From Roseomonas sp. (GTDB lineage: Bacteria > Pseudomonadota > Alphaproteobacteria > Acetobacterales > Acetobacteraceae): a DNA stretch of 64,000 nt. Position 1 is the stretch's first letter. Every line of letters begins with the position of its first letter. The translations under genes and the position numbers were made by a program. Under the pieces are notes generated by a model. The model did not search any database. It had not been told where the DNA came from and saw nothing but the letters and a program-made list of their open reading frames with translations. Shown in pieces: positions 14,864 through 23,779 of the stretch. The stretch lies in contig JAPSLO010000007.1 of the NCBI GenBank assembly GCA_031180725.1, positions 303,033 through 367,032 of the forward strand, in the 5' to 3' direction.

Positions 14864-16666
14864 CTACAGCACGAAATCACTAGCGCCGATCTGGCTGCGC
14901 AGCAGTCCCGCCAGCAGCACGCCATCGCCGCCGCCCAGATCGATCGCGACGCCGCCCGCCACCTCGACCGCAGAGGCCAGGACCGCATCCCGGCTCAGGC
15001 CGAAGCCCGTGAGGACCAGCTTGTCGGCGCCCGACTGGAAGTCCTGGATGCAATCTTGGCCGTCGCCCCGGCGCAGCACGAATTGGTCGGCGCCGGACCC
15101 GCCGCTCAGCGTGTCGGCACTATCGCCACCTTCGATTACATCGGCACCGCCGGCGCCCTCCAGCCGGTCGGCCCGGGTGCTGCCGATCAGCAGGTTGTTC
15201 CCGGCATTGCCGATACCCCAGCGGCCCGCCTCGCCCAAGCGCAGGATCTCGACACCGATGGGCAGGACGATCGCCGTCGGCGTCTCCGTCCGGAGCTGAT
15301 CAAGCCCGGCGCCCGGCTCCTCCAGGACCGTGTCCTGGTTGTCGTGCACCACGAAGCTGTCGAAGCCGGCGCCGCCGCGCAGCGTATCCGCGCCCGCGCC
15401 GCCGATCAGCAGATCCGGCCCGTCCCGGCCATCTAGCGAATCCTGGCCCGCCCCACCCTGGAGCGCATTGGCAGCCTGATTGCCGGCGATGCTGTCATGG
15501 CCCGTGCCGCCGATCGCATTCTCGATCAGGGAGGCCGTGTTGCCCTCATAGAGCAGCGCGTTGAACACATTACCGCGCGCCTTGCTGCCGTCGCGGAAAT
15601 CCAGCGTCGCAAGTTGCGCCTGCGACAGCACGGAATGGCCACCGGGGGCGAGATCCACCTGCAGATTGCTGGTGTAGTTGGAAAGGTCGAAGCAATCCAC
15701 GCCGCCTCCATCCCACAGCGTCAGGAAGATGCGGTTGGACGCCGCACTGCCGTCGCCCGGCAGCCCCTGGCCGATGCCGTCGACGAAGGTCTGGCCGGTG
15801 GCGGGGTCCCAGGCATAGCGCGTGTCGCCAGCACGATAGGTGTAGTCCGCGCCGTACATCGCCTGCAGCGCTGCGATGTCCAGCATCATCCAGGACTGCG
15901 CGTAATCGTAGGTGCCGTTGGTGTAGCCGCTGGTCGTGCTGCCGCCGATGGCGGAGCGGTAGGACATCACCGTGAATTCCATGCCGTCCAGCTCGGCCGG
16001 CACGGCGGCAAAGCCATTGGCGACTTCATGCGCGTGCTTCAGGCCCAGCGCATGGCCCAGTTCATGGATCGCCGTGACGAACTGGTAGCTGCCGAGACGC
16101 GGCGTGTCGAAGCTGTAGCGGCTGCCGAACCACACATCCCCGCCTTCCCGGCCATTCGGGTAGTAGGCCCAGGCCGTGGAGGGCGCGGTGGAGCGTGCGA
16201 TGCGAATATCAGCGGTGCTGTCGTTGCCAGCCTCCATCAAGGTGAGGTTGGTGAAGTCCATCACCCCCGGGCCCGGGCTGCCCGGCCCGGTGGAGACGCC
16301 GGCGGCGGCGCCCATCAGGATCTTGCGGATGGCGTCCTGCATGGCGCTGCCAATCTTCGCGAAGCCCCGTGCCGGCTCGGAACTGCCGTAGAAGCTTTCA
16401 TAATCGCTGGCGTTGTCTGGGAAGGCGAAGGTGATGGTACCGCCCTCGGACCAGGCATAGGCGCTAAATAGCCCGTTTACGCCGGCATGGCCGGTCGGGG
16501 TCAGAAAGAATCGGGCCGAGGCGGATTGCGGCGTGGCGTTGACGACGTCCGCGGCGAGAGGACCGACGGCCGACGTCTGATCCGTGCCGAAGGGCGAATC
16601 GGCCCAGCATTGCCAGCACATGGAACTTGGAATGTCCGCAGGGTGATCCGGCGCGGCGGCCGGCAT
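14864..16666 (-). CDS. Serralysin-type zinc metalloprotease with RTX repeats (M10)
   Basis: A 600-residue protein. The metzincin zinc site H-E-L-G-H-A-L-G-L-K-H lies at residues 201-211, followed by the Met-turn M-S-Y-R at about 234-237. The peptidase M10 C-terminal region (about 280-370) leads to RTX nonapeptides (about 390-440 and 490-530). There is no classical signal peptide, which fits type I secretion by a C-terminal signal; the protein ends S-D-F-V-L. Serralysins are secreted, calcium-stabilised endopeptidases. An alternative ATG at 16621 would shorten the N-terminus by 15 residues. No dedicated inhibitor or ABC/MFP exporter gene lies adjacent. Confidence 0.92.
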   Translation of the reverse strand: MPAAAPDHPADIPSSMCWQCWADSPFGTDQTSAVGPLAADVVNATPQSASARFFLTPTGHAGVNGLFSAYAWSEGGTITFAFPDNASDYESFYGSSEPARGFAKIGSAMQDAIRKILMGAAAGVSTGPGSPGPGVMDFTNLTLMEAGNDSTADIRIARSTAPSTAWAYYPNGREGGDVWFGSRYSFDTPRLGSYQFVTAIHELGHALGLKHAHEVANGFAAVPAELDGMEFTVMSYRSAIGGSTTSGYTNGTYDYAQSWMMLDIAALQAMYGADYTYRAGDTRYAWDPATGQTFVDGIGQGLPGDGSAASNRIFLTLWDGGGVDCFDLSNYTSNLQVDLAPGGHSVLSQAQLATLDFRDGSKARGNVFNALLYEGNTASLIENAIGGTGHDSIAGNQAANALQGGAGQDSLDGRDGPDLLIGGAGADTLRGGAGFDSFVVHDNQDTVLEEPGAGLDQLRTETPTAIVLPIGVEILRLGEAGRWGIGNAGNNLLIGSTRADRLEGAGGADVIEGGDSADTLSGGSGADQFVLRRGDGQDCIQDFQSGADKLVLTGFGLSRDAVLASAVEVAGGVAIDLGGGDGVLLAGLLRSQIGASDFVL

Positions 16667-16816
16667 CCTGACCTGGCCTGCCTCCGCCTCCTGCGGGACG
16701 CAGGGCCGCGCGCCGGCGCGCCCTGCCGGCGCAGAATGGTGGGGACCGAATGAAGAGGTGGTGAACGGTGGCGGGTTGAGCGAAAGGCCGAGCCGGGCTA
16801 GCTACTCGACCGCTGG

Positions 16817-16891
16817 TGGGGCGTAGCCAAGCGGTAAGGCAGCGGTTTTTGGTACCGCCATTCCCAGGTTCGAATCCTGGCGCCCCAACCA
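16817..16891 (+). tRNA. tRNA-Gln (anticodon UUG)
   Basis: A complete cloverleaf can be drawn. The acceptor stem TGGGGCG pairs with CGCCCCA, the D arm is GCC...GGC, the anticodon arm GCGGT...ACCGC holds a seven-base loop TTTTGGT with anticodon TTG, and the T arm CCAGG-TTCGAAT-CCTGG is intact. The discriminator A and an encoded CCA follow. The integrase gene starts about 70 bases downstream in the same direction, the usual layout for an island integrated at the 3' end of a tRNA. Confidence 0.95.
16861..16891 (+). other. Presumed attL core in the 3' end of tRNA-Gln
   Basis: The T arm and acceptor end of tRNA-Gln, directly followed by an integrase gene, is the expected attachment core for a tRNA-targeting tyrosine integrase. 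No second copy of this segment was noticed later in the window, so the far boundary (attR) was not found and may lie outside. Confidence 0.35.
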
Positions 16892-16962
16892 GACCTCCCG
16901 TAAGCCACTGATTCGTCAGAGTTTTTCGTCAGTCGGATTCGCTCCGAAGGGACGATGCCCCG

Positions 16963-19115
16963 ATGGGTCACATCAATGGTACACATCAGCGGGACACACG
17001 CCCGCCGGTCCGGCCCCGCCGCCGCGGGCAGGCCATCCACGTCTTCCTGCGCGATGGGCGGTGGTACTGGCGACGGCGCCTTCCCGGGGCGATCGCCGAG
17101 GCCGCGCGAGGCACCGCCGCCGAATGCAAAAAGCTTCAAGTTCGTCTAGCCCTGAGGACCAGCGATCGGGTGGCGGCGCGGCGCCGGGCCGCACTGCTCG
17201 ACGCGGAGTTCGAAAGGCTCGTCATGACGATTCCGACCGGGACGAACCCGGTCAGCACCACCTTCGGCAGCGTGCTGGCCGACTTCCGCAACACCATCAT
17301 CATCCGGGAGCAGGCCCGGCGCGCGGCAGAGCCGCCGTCCGGTCCCGCGCTGGCCAACCTCCCCCAGGAGGTCGCGATGGCACCCGAGTTCGCCGGGCGC
17401 CTCCTGGCACAGACCCGCGGCGATGCGGGCGCGATGCTGCCGCCCGACCTCGCCCGGGAGACCTGTGCAGCGCTCGACGCCGCCCCGAAGCTGCCGGTGG
17501 AGGTCCCGAGCATGGTGGGCGCCTCCGCCCGCCGCTCCCAGGAGAGCCTGGGCCGCGCCGCCGGCTACGCCCTGCTCCACCGGGCCAACGACACCGCCGC
17601 CAGCGCCACCGCAGCCGACGACTTCCTGAAGGCGCGGGGGATCGTCCTGCCGGACCACCTTGGCGCGCTCTTCCAGCGCCACGCCCTCCGCGCGATGGCC
17701 GAAGCCGAGATCGACGTTGCCGGGCGCGAGCGCCTGGGGACAGCGGCGTCGGCCGCCGACCCGGTGTTGAATATCATCATCGGGAACATCACCCTCAGCC
17801 CCGCTCCGCAGATGGCGCACGCCTCCGTGGCGATGGCTGCCGCCACTGCGCCGGCGGAGCAGCCGGTCCCAACGCTGCCGGCGAATACCTTTCCGGCAAC
17901 GATGGAAGGCCATGCCGATCAGGCCTCGCTACAGCAGCCCTCGGCGCCGGCCCTCACCGCCAAGGCCGCCATTGCCGAGGCGCTCGAGGTAATGAGGAAG
18001 AGCAAACGGGTCAAAATGACGAAGAAGGCGCTCAGTGACTGCGAGGTCGCGGGCGCACTTTTCGTCGAGCTGATGGGGGACATGCTGGTTTCCGACGTGA
18101 CCCAGGAGGTCGCCGAGAACTTCGTCGAGAAGCTGCTGACGGTTCCCGCCATGCACGGGCGAGGCAAGGAAATTCGCAATCTCCCGCTGCCCGCCGCGAT
18201 CGCGCTCGCCGATGCCCTCGACGAGGAGGCGAGCCTCGCCGCGAAGGGGGATGACGCGCCGAAGATCCCACGGCTGTCCTACGGAACCATCAACAAGCAC
18301 CTGACATCCCTGCAGACGTGCCTCGGCAAGCACCTGGCGCGCAACGGCGAGGGCAAGACCCCGCTCCTCGCCGTGCGCTTTTCCAAGCAAGAGGTGAAGG
18401 AAAACCCTGCCTTCAAGCGCACGGAACTGACAGACAGCCGCGTTGTGAGCATCTTCACCGGCCCGGTCTTCACCGGCTATGGCGATGCGGACGGGAAGCG
18501 CTTCGAGCCTGGCAACAAGCTCAAGCTCGATACCCTTTACTGGACGCCGCTGCTCGTCCTTCTGTCCGGGATCTGTCTTGAGGAAGCGCTGCAACTGCGG
18601 CCCGACGACGTCGCCACCCGCGACGGCATCCATTTCATCACAATCGGCGCCGTCCATGATGGGCAAGCGGCCCAGGTGAAGAACCCAGCGCGCCAGCGAG
18701 AGCTTCCCATTCACAAGGACCTCATCCGGCTCGGCTTCCTCGAATACGTCGAGCGGATGCAGCGCGAGGGTGCAGCACGTCTGTTCCCCGGCCTGGAGCG
18801 CGGAGGGCTCGACGGGCGCTTCGGCCATGATTTCACGCAGTGGTGGACCGAGTATCGCCGGGCTGTAGGTGCATATGCGCGTGGCCAGGACTTTCACTCG
18901 CTCAGGCATGGAGCAAACCGCCGGATGGTCCGTGCGAAATTCCCCTCCCCGTCGTGAAACGCGTCCTCGGGCACAGCGCCGGCAACGACATGAACCTCGA
19001 CCGCTACTTCGGCGACGTCCACCTGCTGGACATGGTCGAGGGCGTGAACGCGATCCGCTACAGCTGCCTCAGCATCGACATGCTCATCGAGGCCCAGCGC
19101 CGGCTGCTGCCGTGA
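16963..19115 (+). pseudogene. Site-specific tyrosine integrase of a tRNA-Gln island, inactivated
   Basis: The first frame (16963-18957) gives 664 residues: an N-terminal V-F-L-R-D-G-R-W-Y-W-R-R-R-L-P-G segment typical of alphaproteobacterial island integrases, a long linker, and the catalytic core. Box I, normally G-x-R-x-E-E, reads G-I-C-L-E-E; the TGT at 18574 would be arginine with one base change. The H-S-L-R-H box is present, but the frame ends at 18957. The rest of the core, L-G-H-S and the tyrosine motif D-R-Y-F-G-D, continues in another frame to 19115, so a frameshift lies near 18930-18955 in a C-rich run. Two independent lesions in catalytic parts argue that the enzyme is dead and the island can no longer excise by itself. 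Confidence 0.85.
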
Positions 19116-19563
19116 GCTGAACGATTTCCAGGTGGCTGCGCGAGTGCGCGGCCACCGAGGTTCTGTTTCAGCTTCGACGAGAGACTTTTGTAATGGGTGT
19201 AAATCATCGCTCGATCGGAACCCCGCCCCGCGCGGCGCTATGTCTTCGATCGAAAAGGTGAATAGACAGGCGGGCCGGGTCCCGATCGGGCCCCCACCCG
19301 AAAGGCTCGCCGTGCCCGGCAGCTACCTCTTGCGATAACCACCACGGACCAGCAGGCTCAATGGGTCCAACGTTATCCGCGGCCACCGCGGATGTTGCGT
19401 GGCCAAGATAGGGATAACAGCATGCGGGCCACTCGGTCGGATTTTGCCAACGTTGTCTAATTTCTGCCCCTCGCTCGTGCGGACCACGCTGGTCCTGACC
19501 CGCTGAACTGGTCCAGCCGGAGCGCAATTTTTTCGGACACTCTGACCCCTGGAGGAGGGTGCC

Positions 19564-19683
19564 ATGAAGCGGAAGCGTTACGCGGATGAGCAGATCGCCT
19601 TCGCCTTGCGGCAGGCGGTGGCGGAACCGCGTGGTCGTTCGTGGCGCCCAAGCGGCGGCTGGGTGATCTCAACCAGCCCCTAA
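19564..19683 (+). pseudogene. IS3-family transposase orfA, N-terminal fragment
   Basis: The start M-K-R-K-R-Y-A-D-E-Q-I-A-F-A-L-R-Q-A is the N-terminus of IS3-family OrfA helix-turn-helix proteins, with a GGAGG site 7 bases before the ATG. After about 18 codons the similarity is lost and a stop comes at residue 40. It is a remnant of an insertion sequence different from the IS3 copies at 26-28 kb. Confidence 0.6.
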
Positions 19684-19854
19684 TCACGCCCCCTCCTCGC
19701 CCTGGCGGGTGGTGGAATTGGCCTCCCGCCTCAGCGCTGTGTCACGTCCTTTGGATTGACCGGCGCCTCAGAGCCCGCTTCATAACGTTATCGTATGGAT
19801 CGAGACACATTCACCCGCTACCATTCGGGCTAATTCGCCTTTGGAACCTGCACC

Positions 19855-20025
19855 TTGGACGCGCGCCTCAGCGACATCGTCAGCGTCGGGGAGATCCTGC
19901 TGTTTCCGCTTCAGCTGATGCGGTTCATAGCCACTGTCAGCTTGGTTGACTTCCTGCTCCTCATCGCGGTGCTTGTGGTTGTCGCTGGGCTAATCTGGCT
20001 CTGGTGGAGGTCACGCTGGCCCTGA
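19855..20025 (+). CDS. Possible small single-pass membrane protein
   Basis: An open frame from a TTG at 19855 encodes 56 residues ending in one strongly hydrophobic segment (F-L-L-L-I-A-V-L-V-V-V-A-G-L-I-W-L-W-W) and a basic tail R-S-R-W-P. There is no clear ribosome site and no known family. The hydrophobic helix with a positive C-terminal end is the only support; it may be chance. Confidence 0.25.
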   Translation: MDARLSDIVSVGEILLFPLQLMRFIATVSLVDFLLLIAVLVVVAGLIWLWWRSRWP

Positions 20026-20325
20026 AAGCAAAAAGTTCGTTATCGTTCTGAAGCGGGTTCTCAGACGCGCCGTCATAATCGGCCCGTTTCCTAAAAAACG
20101 GCTCCGGCGCTCGACGCCTTGGCCCCCAACCCCGGAAACAGCAAGAAAGGCATGGTGCGGTGTTGTACGACAGATCAGCGGACTTGCAATGAAATTGGCA
20201 GGAAAACAGTCCGCGAGCGTCTCTTCCCTTATCCCGCCAGTCCTGAACACCCCGGCCGGAACTCTCCACCCAAACTCCGCTTTCGTTGGCCGGTCGGAGG
20301 CTGTGGCGACGGAGGGTTGAAGCAG

Positions 20326-20697
20326 GTGCGGGTGCTACTCATCGACGACGACGCACTGGTACGGGAAACGCTTTCTGAAACCCTCGCGGAAGAAGGCATC
20401 GAGGTAGACGGGCTGACAAATGCCGAGGACGCCCTAGTCCTCCTCGGTTCTGGCCAAGTGCCGGATGTCCTCGTTACGGACATTGATCTGGGGCCGGGGC
20501 TGACTGGACTCGATCTCGCCAGCATTGCGCGGGAGCGCCATCCCGAAGTTGAGGTTGTCCTGATCAGCGGTACGATGTCCGAGCCCACCCGGTCGCCACT
20601 TCGGCGCCGTGAGCGGTTCCTAGGAAAGCCCTTCTCGCCCGCAGCGCTCGCCGGGGCAATCCGCGCCGCTGCCACAGATGCAATGGGCACCGACTAG
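20326..20697 (+). CDS. Single-domain response regulator (receiver protein)
   Basis: A receiver domain of about 123 residues with no output domain. The acidic pocket is L-I-D-D-D near the N-terminus, the phospho-acceptor Asp lies in V-T-D-I-D-L-G at about 53, and the conserved Lys in L-G-K-P-F-S near 102. GTG 20326 is chosen because GGAGGG lies nine bases upstream; a TTG at 20317 is also in frame. It is closely related to the receiver at 39369-39752, sharing for example A-E-D-A-L-V-L-L and A-R-E-R-H-P-E-V. That copy sits beside an HWE kinase, while this one has no kinase nearby. Such FixJ-like single receivers often act as phosphate sinks or adaptors. Confidence 0.82.
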   Translation: MRVLLIDDDALVRETLSETLAEEGIEVDGLTNAEDALVLLGSGQVPDVLVTDIDLGPGLTGLDLASIARERHPEVEVVLISGTMSEPTRSPLRRRERFLGKPFSPAALAGAIRAAATDAMGTD

Positions 20698-21647
20698 GAC
20701 GGCGACACGCCAGCCCCTGTGGCGTGACCCTTCAACACCACTACCACACGCATCGGAGCGGCCCGCTCGCGAGAGCGGCGCAATGGGATTGGCTCTCCGG
20801 GCAAGGGACTTCGGGTCCCGGACAACTGGTGCGACGAACACATAACGGACGACGGCCCCTGTTTTTGTGGAAAGTTGACGCCGAGTCGAAGCTTAATTGG
20901 TCAGTAACTGGCGCCGCCGGCGGCGGTACCTGTGACGGAGCCTTCGGCCTCCGTCGTCGGTGGAACATCCCGCCTGACCCCGGCCCGCAGCGTCACGTGG
21001 TGGGCGACCACTCTGGGGTATGCAGGCGAAAAGCGGGCCAGGAGTCGATGGCGGTTCTCATCCTGTAGCAGCCAGCCAGCGACGAGTTTGGCCATTGTTG
21101 CCACGTCAGTTGTTCACGAGCCGCCGGAACGCTCACCGGGACTGCGTTCCAGGGGTGCCGTTTCACACATCTGGTCGTGAAGGTCCGCTCGCCTCGACGC
21201 TGGTTGGTCAGCGTCGAGGCCAATGGCCGCGCCCGCGCGTGCAGTCGCCGTCACTGATCTGACGACGTTCAGGGAATACACCGAGACGGAGTGGTGCAAC
21301 GTCACGCGAAGGCCGTCGCGTTCCAGAACGGGTGACCGATGATATACCCTGATCAGGCGGGCGATCGCGCAGCCATCCGTGCGCTTACATCGCGAACTCC
21401 GGCGTTCGGACTTGCGCGACAGTCCGTCATCGCTCTCCATGGATGTTCGATGTCCGGACGAACGAAGCGGAGATCTCCGTGGTTCGGCACAAGCATGCGG
21501 AACGATGCGCAATGGCGGGATGAATTGCCGTCATGTTGCCGCATGACTGCCGCGCGATGACCGCTCTCCCGCTCCAACCTGATCAGCATCGTGGGCGTGT
21601 GTTGCGCAACACAGCCGCAGCCGCGCCGCCGAGCTATGGAACGGGTT
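20698..21647. other. Accessory stretch without confident genes
   Basis: About 950 bases in which only one weak minus-strand candidate (20901-21095) is supported. Other open frames here show no family resemblance, no ribosome sites and arginine/serine-rich translations typical of non-coding frames. Confidence 0.4.
20901..21095 (-). CDS. Small unknown protein, possibly truncated
   Basis: A 64-residue frame from ATG 21095 reads A-G-W-L-L-Q-D-E-N-R-H-R-L-L-A-R-F and later V-V-A-H-H-V-T-L-R, which looks like the start of a small alphaproteobacterial protein of about 100 residues that I recognise only as a conserved hypothetical. It stops after a short Gly/Ala-rich stretch, so the C-terminal half seems missing. 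Function unknown. Confidence 0.35.
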   Translation of the reverse strand: MAKLVAGWLLQDENRHRLLARFSPAYPRVVAHHVTLRAGVRRDVPPTTEAEGSVTGTAAGGASY

Positions 21648-21935
21648 ATGAGCAGCGACAGGACGGTTGCCTCGTTGAGAAAGGCCGCGGCAGCCGCGCG
21701 GTTGAGGCATAAAGCAGCCAGACAGGCGAGGTTACAGGCATTGCAGGTCGCCCTGCGGCGATATGCGGAGACATTCGAGAACGAACCAGCCGATTTCGCA
21801 GCCCGCGTCCTGCTGGAAATCGATAGCGCGCTGTCCCTGACCGGACCAGACCCGCACGGCTACGGTCCAACGCGGGAAACCTCACGCCTGCTACGATGCA
21901 CCTTCGCCGACCTTGGCTTGCTCGTTGGGGAGTGA
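21648..21935 (+). CDS. Hypothetical protein, helical
   Basis: A 95-residue frame beginning M-S-S-D-R-T-V-A-S. The first 50 residues are rich in Ala, Arg, Lys and Gln and would form a long charged helix or coiled coil; the rest contains a short conserved-looking segment F-E-N-E-P-A-D-F-A-A-R-V-L-L. An in-frame ATG at 21636 is possible. No family was recognised. It is preceded by non-coding DNA and followed by about 230 empty bases before the phosphatase gene end. Confidence 0.45.
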   Translation: MSSDRTVASLRKAAAAARLRHKAARQARLQALQVALRRYAETFENEPADFAARVLLEIDSALSLTGPDPHGYGPTRETSRLLRCTFADLGLLVGE

Positions 21936-22165
21936 CCGACGCCCCTTCGTGCAGAGGCACGAGGCCCGTTGACCGATGGTCAAAGCGCGAACCCTCCTGT
22001 CAGAGGCGCCGAGGTTGGAACTGCGGCCGACGGCTGACTACCTTGCCCGAGGTTATGAACGGCTCATGCCCGATGTTACGCACACAGCGATATGCCATCC
22101 TCCAAGGCCACGTGCCCTGGTCGGCGCGGACGAAACCGCGCCTCTCGCACACACGGCACGTCGTC

Positions 22166-22684
22166 TCAGGACAGGTTGGCATCCAGTAGAGGATCGACCG
22201 CCGTGGCGTGCTGCCCGATGATCACCGATCCCGCCTGAGTGTTGATTGGCCGCTCGCGGACATCCCATGCAGCCCACCACGCCTGCAAGTGCGCCACGAG
22301 TTCGCCGCCAAGCTCATGATGGTCGTCGATGAGCCGGATGATGCGCGCGTTCGGCATCATGCAGGGCCGGACCGCCGCCACGGCATCCCACGCGGCCCGC
22401 CAGGGCATCCCGCGCGCAACCAAAATGCTGATGGTGGCGGCCGTACTGCGGCTTATCCCGGCGATACAGTGCACGAGCAGGCTGGCACCCGGCGCGAGGT
22501 CGGCCGTGAAGTCGAGCATGTCGAGGAGGTGCCGTCGGCGCGGCGCCACATGCCCATCTAGTTCCTCCGCAATATCGTGGATGTGGAGGACGAGATGATG
22601 TGGGCCATGACAGGCAAAGTCGGGCGTGCCGGGGCAGTCGAGACTGACCGCCCGGGTCTGCCAGCCCTGCCGGAGCAGGTCCAC
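22166..22684 (-). CDS. Tyrosine/dual-specificity phosphatase family protein
   Basis: The 172-residue protein has the C-x5-R phosphatase loop in V-H-C-I-A-G-I-S-R-S-T-A, preceded by L-H-I-H-D-I, where the Asp may be the general acid, and followed by R-P-C-M-M-P-N-A-R-I-I typical of a bacterial clade of DSP-like phosphatases. Its substrate could be phosphoprotein or phosphoinositide. The start is uncertain: GTG 22684 is used, but the frame stays open about 40 bases further upstream and codes plausible sequence (L-R-I-T-T-L-P-E-A) without an ATG or GTG, so the true N-terminus may be altered. It is located in the island. Confidence 0.72.
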   Translation of the reverse strand: MDLLRQGWQTRAVSLDCPGTPDFACHGPHHLVLHIHDIAEELDGHVAPRRRHLLDMLDFTADLAPGASLLVHCIAGISRSTAATISILVARGMPWRAAWDAVAAVRPCMMPNARIIRLIDDHHELGGELVAHLQAWWAAWDVRERPINTQAGSVIIGQHATAVDPLLDANLS

Positions 22685-22889
22685 GGCCTCGGGCAGAGTG
22701 GTGATCCTCAGGTCGAACTTGGCGGGTCAGCCTCCTGCCGCGGAGAGCGACCAGCCGATCGCCCTGTGTCACCTCCACACGGATGACAGGAGGGTGGCTT
22801 CCTGCCGCCCTATCGCAATCCGAGGTTACGTCCTGCATTGAAGGCGCCTCAGGGGAGACTGTCGTATGTCAGGGCTTCTCGAAGCTCCC

Positions 22890-23150
22890 TCAACGTTGGC
22901 CATCTCCCGCTTCGTCGCCGCCTGCGTCCGAGGTGATTTCCCGTCGAACGCTGCCCAGCTTGTCCCCGTGCAGCTTTGAACTCTCCCCTGGTGCCTGCGC
23001 GGCAGACAGGTTGCTCTCACCCTCGGCCACCCGACCTTCTGGCGCTCGCGGACGTGCGCTGGCGAGTTTGTCGCCGTGCGGCTTGGGGCTGTCGCCGGAA
23101 GCCGGAGCATTCCCCGGCTGAGCCGCCCTGCCGCTAGTGGGTTTCGACAT
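22890..23150 (-). CDS. Hypothetical disordered protein with an H-G-D-K-L repeat
   Basis: An 86-residue protein beginning M-S-K-P-T-S-G-R and rich in Gly, Ala, Pro, Ser and charged residues, so likely unfolded. It holds two imperfect repeats, S-P-K-P-H-G-D-K-L-A-S and S-S-K-L-H-G-D-K-L-G-S, about 35 residues apart. A strong ribosome site (GCGGAGGTCACG before ATG) is the main reason to accept it. No family recognised; island-specific. Confidence 0.5.
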   Translation of the reverse strand: MSKPTSGRAAQPGNAPASGDSPKPHGDKLASARPRAPEGRVAEGESNLSAAQAPGESSKLHGDKLGSVRREITSDAGGDEAGDGQR

Positions 23151-23542
23151 CGTGACCTCCGCGCAAAACTAGCCGCCGTTCCAACGGACGGCCGTCGCCC
23201 CGGTTTGCGGGGCGGCGCCCCGATCCGTCACGCTCCCATGGGAATGATGCACCGCTAGCCCGGATGATGCCCGATCGTCGGCGCTGGCATCGAGGTAAAT
23301 GCATCTCCACAGTGGAGGAGCAGCCAAACGTGCATGGGAGTTCATCGTGCCCAGGATCGGCGCGAGCACGAGCAATTCGATGAAGGCCGGATCCGCGACC
23401 TGCGTGATCGTCAGGGGCGGAGACAGCCGCGCTGGCGCACCGTCGCGGTCGCCGGAATGGCGGCCAGCGGGGGTATGGCTTTCGTCCGCATCCAGCCAGG
23501 CTGCGCGATGCGGTAGCTCACGCCGCGCAAGATGCCTGCCCG
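23151..23542. other. Intergenic region in the island
   Basis: About 390 bases with no supported gene. It lies upstream of the minus-strand gene at 22890-23150 and downstream of the pair at 23543-24213, so a promoter for the former is expected near 23160-23250. Nothing else was recognised. Confidence 0.4.
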
Positions 23543-23779
23543 TCAGCTATCCGTCTTCGGCTGCCGCGCGATCCATCCAACCATCGGCGGCTCACCGCAG
23601 CGGGCACACCATAGTTCACGCCGTAGCCCAATGAGGTGCAGGCGCTCGCCGCGGCCGACCAGCGCCACGAGGTCCCGGCGGTGAAGCGTGCGCACGCGGC
23701 AGAGACAAGGGAACTGCACGGCTTGATCCCTGGCCAGGTGCCCGACCGTGAAGCGCAGGGCCGGATCGGCGTCCTGCAT
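23543..23779 (-). CDS. Small zinc-ribbon-like hypothetical protein
   Basis: A 78-residue protein from ATG 23779. Cysteines are paired as F-P-C-L-C-R in the middle and W-C-A-R-C-G-E-P-P near the end, a layout suggesting a zinc knuckle. Many alphaproteobacterial small proteins with this layout are annotated only as hypothetical. Its start overlaps the stop of the upstream gene (TGATG), so the two are co-translated. Confidence 0.6.
   Translation of the reverse strand: MQDADPALRFTVGHLARDQAVQFPCLCRVRTLHRRDLVALVGRGERLHLIGLRRELWCARCGEPPMVGWIARQPKTDS

Larger units (their letters stand above)
19116..20325. other. Gene-poor accessory stretch after the integrase
   Basis: About 1.2 kb of lower-GC DNA with no complete recognisable gene. 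It contains a short IS3-type orfA fragment (19564-19683) and one possible small membrane peptide (19855-20025), listed separately. The rest shows no coding pattern that I can support. Confidence 0.5.

Noticed and set aside
16892..16962. Possible second tRNA or riboswitch between tRNA-Gln and the integrase
   Set aside because: No second cloverleaf can be folded; the stretch is short and best read as island leader DNA.
21114..21512. Minus-strand frame of 132 codons in the island
   Set aside because: Composition is Arg/Ser-rich with no helix or strand pattern, no start signal and no homology that I recognise.
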